Of a DNA stretch of 64,000 bases, positions 63,159-64,000 are shown piece by piece (position 1 is the first letter of the stretch; every line of letters starts with the position of its first letter). The position numbers were made by a program, and so were the translations under genes. The notes under the pieces were generated by a model, which worked only from the letters and a program-made list of their open reading frames with translations, ran no database searches and was not told the origin of the DNA. The DNA is from Bacteroidetes bacterium UBA6221. GTDB lineage: Bacteria > Bacteroidota > Bacteroidia > Chitinophagales > Chitinophagaceae. The stretch is from positions 385,775 to 449,774 of the forward strand of contig DISB01000016.1 of NCBI GenBank assembly GCA_002421685.1. Direction: 5' to 3'.

Positions 63159-63690
63159 CTATATAGAGACGCGAGCTGAAAAGTTTTTAATTGAATGTAA
63201 TGCGCTTTCTGTTCCAGTTGATGTTAAATATTGTGCCGAAACGCTAAACGTTCGAGTAAAGGCCGTTGAGTTGGACGAAGATGTTTCAGGGTTTTTAGTT
63301 TTTAATGGTAATCAGGCCCATATCGGGTACAACAGAACACACGGTGAACACCGACATAGATTTACAATTGCGCATGAAATCGGCCACTACCTCTTACATA
63401 AAAATAGTAACAAACTTTTTATAGAAAAGAAACAAAGCGCGCACGAAAAAGTTATATACAGAAATAATAATTCTTCTACCGGAGAATATGTAATAGAGCG
63501 TGAAGCTAACTCATTCGCCGCTGCATTATTAATGCCGAGAAAGCTTGTAGAAAAAGAGCTGGCACAAAGTCATAATTTAAATAATCCTGATGCTTTAATA
63601 AGTGAATTAGCGGATTTGTTTAATGTCAGCGCGCAAGCAATGCGTATTAGATTGACTAATTTAGGGATTATCGATTACGATGATCAGTAG
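63148..63690 (+). CDS. ImmA/IrrE-family metallopeptidase
   Basis: A 180-residue protein. The zinc motif HEIGHYLLH in FTIAHEIGHYLLHKN (HExxH) is complete, and the downstream glutamate is in EREANSFAAALLMPRKLVE. DUF955/ImmA-IrrE peptidases often cleave a neighbouring XRE repressor in response to DNA damage or phage, switching on an element. The AT-rich gene lies 11 nt into the XRE gene. Its C-terminal part (LADLFNVSAQAMRIRLTNLG) is a wHTH-like tail common in the family. Confidence 0.9.
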   Translation: MIHNYIETRAEKFLIECNALSVPVDVKYCAETLNVRVKAVELDEDVSGFLVFNGNQAHIGYNRTHGEHRHRFTIAHEIGHYLLHKNSNKLFIEKKQSAHEKVIYRNNNSSTGEYVIEREANSFAAALLMPRKLVEKELAQSHNLNNPDALISELADLFNVSAQAMRIRLTNLGIIDYDDQ

Positions 63691-63908
63691 TTGCCACTCT
63701 TCAACATGACTTCCCGCTGTCGTCAGTTTGTAACTGGTGACCATAAATTAAGAACAGTTTGCAACTATAAGTACGCCACCCATCATTTTCCTTATTAGCG
63801 CGAGATGGCGTCCCGACAGCTATCGGGAGGCGCTCCGCCATGACAAATAGGGGGCAAGGCAATCAGAAGCACAGCAATATTTTAATCCCTAATCCACATA
63901 AAATTTCG
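63691..63908. other. Non-coding gap after the ImmA/IrrE gene
   Basis: About 220 nt with no gene. It contains a long palindrome around TCCCGA-CAGCTA-TCGGGA (63811-63826), flanked by ATGGCG and CGCCAT, related in style to the repeats near 59 kb. No terminator with a T-run is evident. Confidence 0.55.
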
Positions 63909-64000
63909 TATATTTGTTGTAATAACTCTGAATAGAGTTATGAAAATTCCGCCCATGCGGGACTATAGTAGTCCCGACACTTCGGGATAGTAAAACCCTG
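63909..64000 (+). promoter_or_regulatory. Candidate promoter and leader at the right edge
   Basis: TATATTTG (63909-63916) exactly matches TAnnTTTG. It is followed by the hairpin ATAACTCT-GAAT-AGAGTTAT (63922-63941), then further palindromes (GGGACTATAGTAGTCCC and TCCCGACACTTCGGGA). An ATG at 63940 opens only 16 codons. The gene it might serve is outside the window. Confidence 0.4.

Overview
The window looks like a chromosomal segment of a Bacteroidota bacterium, most likely from the Chitinophagaceae/Sphingobacteriales side. The signs are Bacteroidota -7 promoter boxes (TAnnTTTG) in front of many genes, several secreted proteins with type IX secretion (T9SS)-style C-termini, a type III glutamine synthetase, ELWxxDGT-repeat and DUF2341 surface proteins, and part of a flexirubin/aryl-polyene-like gene set. 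No rRNA, integrase or transposase gene was seen. Two tRNA genes are present: Leu(CAA) and Gly(CCC).

Layout. 1-14,543 (minus strand): an AT-rich, tightly packed seven-gene operon for envelope proteins. It runs from a putative outer-membrane barrel protein, through a fibronectin-like secreted protein, a membrane-anchored protein and a lipoprotein, to a 2093-residue RHS-type giant, a small secreted protein, and a second RHS-like giant that is cut by the left edge of the window. It stops close to tRNA-Leu. 14.9-26.1 kb: core genes (hscB, lysine/saccharopine dehydrogenase-like, SDR, phosphoesterase, flavin reductase, a six-gene stress/acetyltransferase operon, glutamine synthetase III, phosphopantetheinyl transferase, dcd). 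26.1-32.6 kb: four envelope or secreted proteins, with a 153-bp tandem repeat between two of them. 32.8-45.4 kb: housekeeping genes (2-oxoacid:ferredoxin oxidoreductase beta, flippase, AraC regulator, dGTPase-queA, nadC-lipid kinase, acyltransferase, carbonic anhydrase, FAA hydrolase) and an orphan Imm63-like immunity gene.

46.3-51.6 kb: a compact operon (methyltransferase, flavin-dependent halogenase-like enzyme, truncated ketoacyl-synthase-like protein, full ketoacyl synthase, chain-length-factor-like protein) that looks like part of a flexirubin/aryl polyene pigment pathway. 51.6-58.6 kb: GH15 glucosidase/trehalase, fused trehalose-phosphate synthase/phosphatase, a ferredoxin-NADP reductase-like enzyme, and 2-amino-3-ketobutyrate CoA ligase.

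58.6-64 kb: an accessory region. It starts with about 1.4 kb of palindromes, 115-bp repeats and a strongly structured element in front of a small ORF. An AT-rich defence-like locus follows: a ubiquitin-like protein, an E2-E1 fusion resembling CBASS Cap2 and a JAB/JAMM peptidase resembling Cap3, divergently transcribed from an XRE repressor and an ImmA/IrrE-type metallopeptidase. An identical 10-nt element lies next to each of the two divergent start regions. This locus is the best candidate for a poorly described system. It carries the ligase and peptidase of a type II CBASS but has a ubiquitin-like protein in place of the nucleotidyltransferase, and that protein does not end in diglycine.
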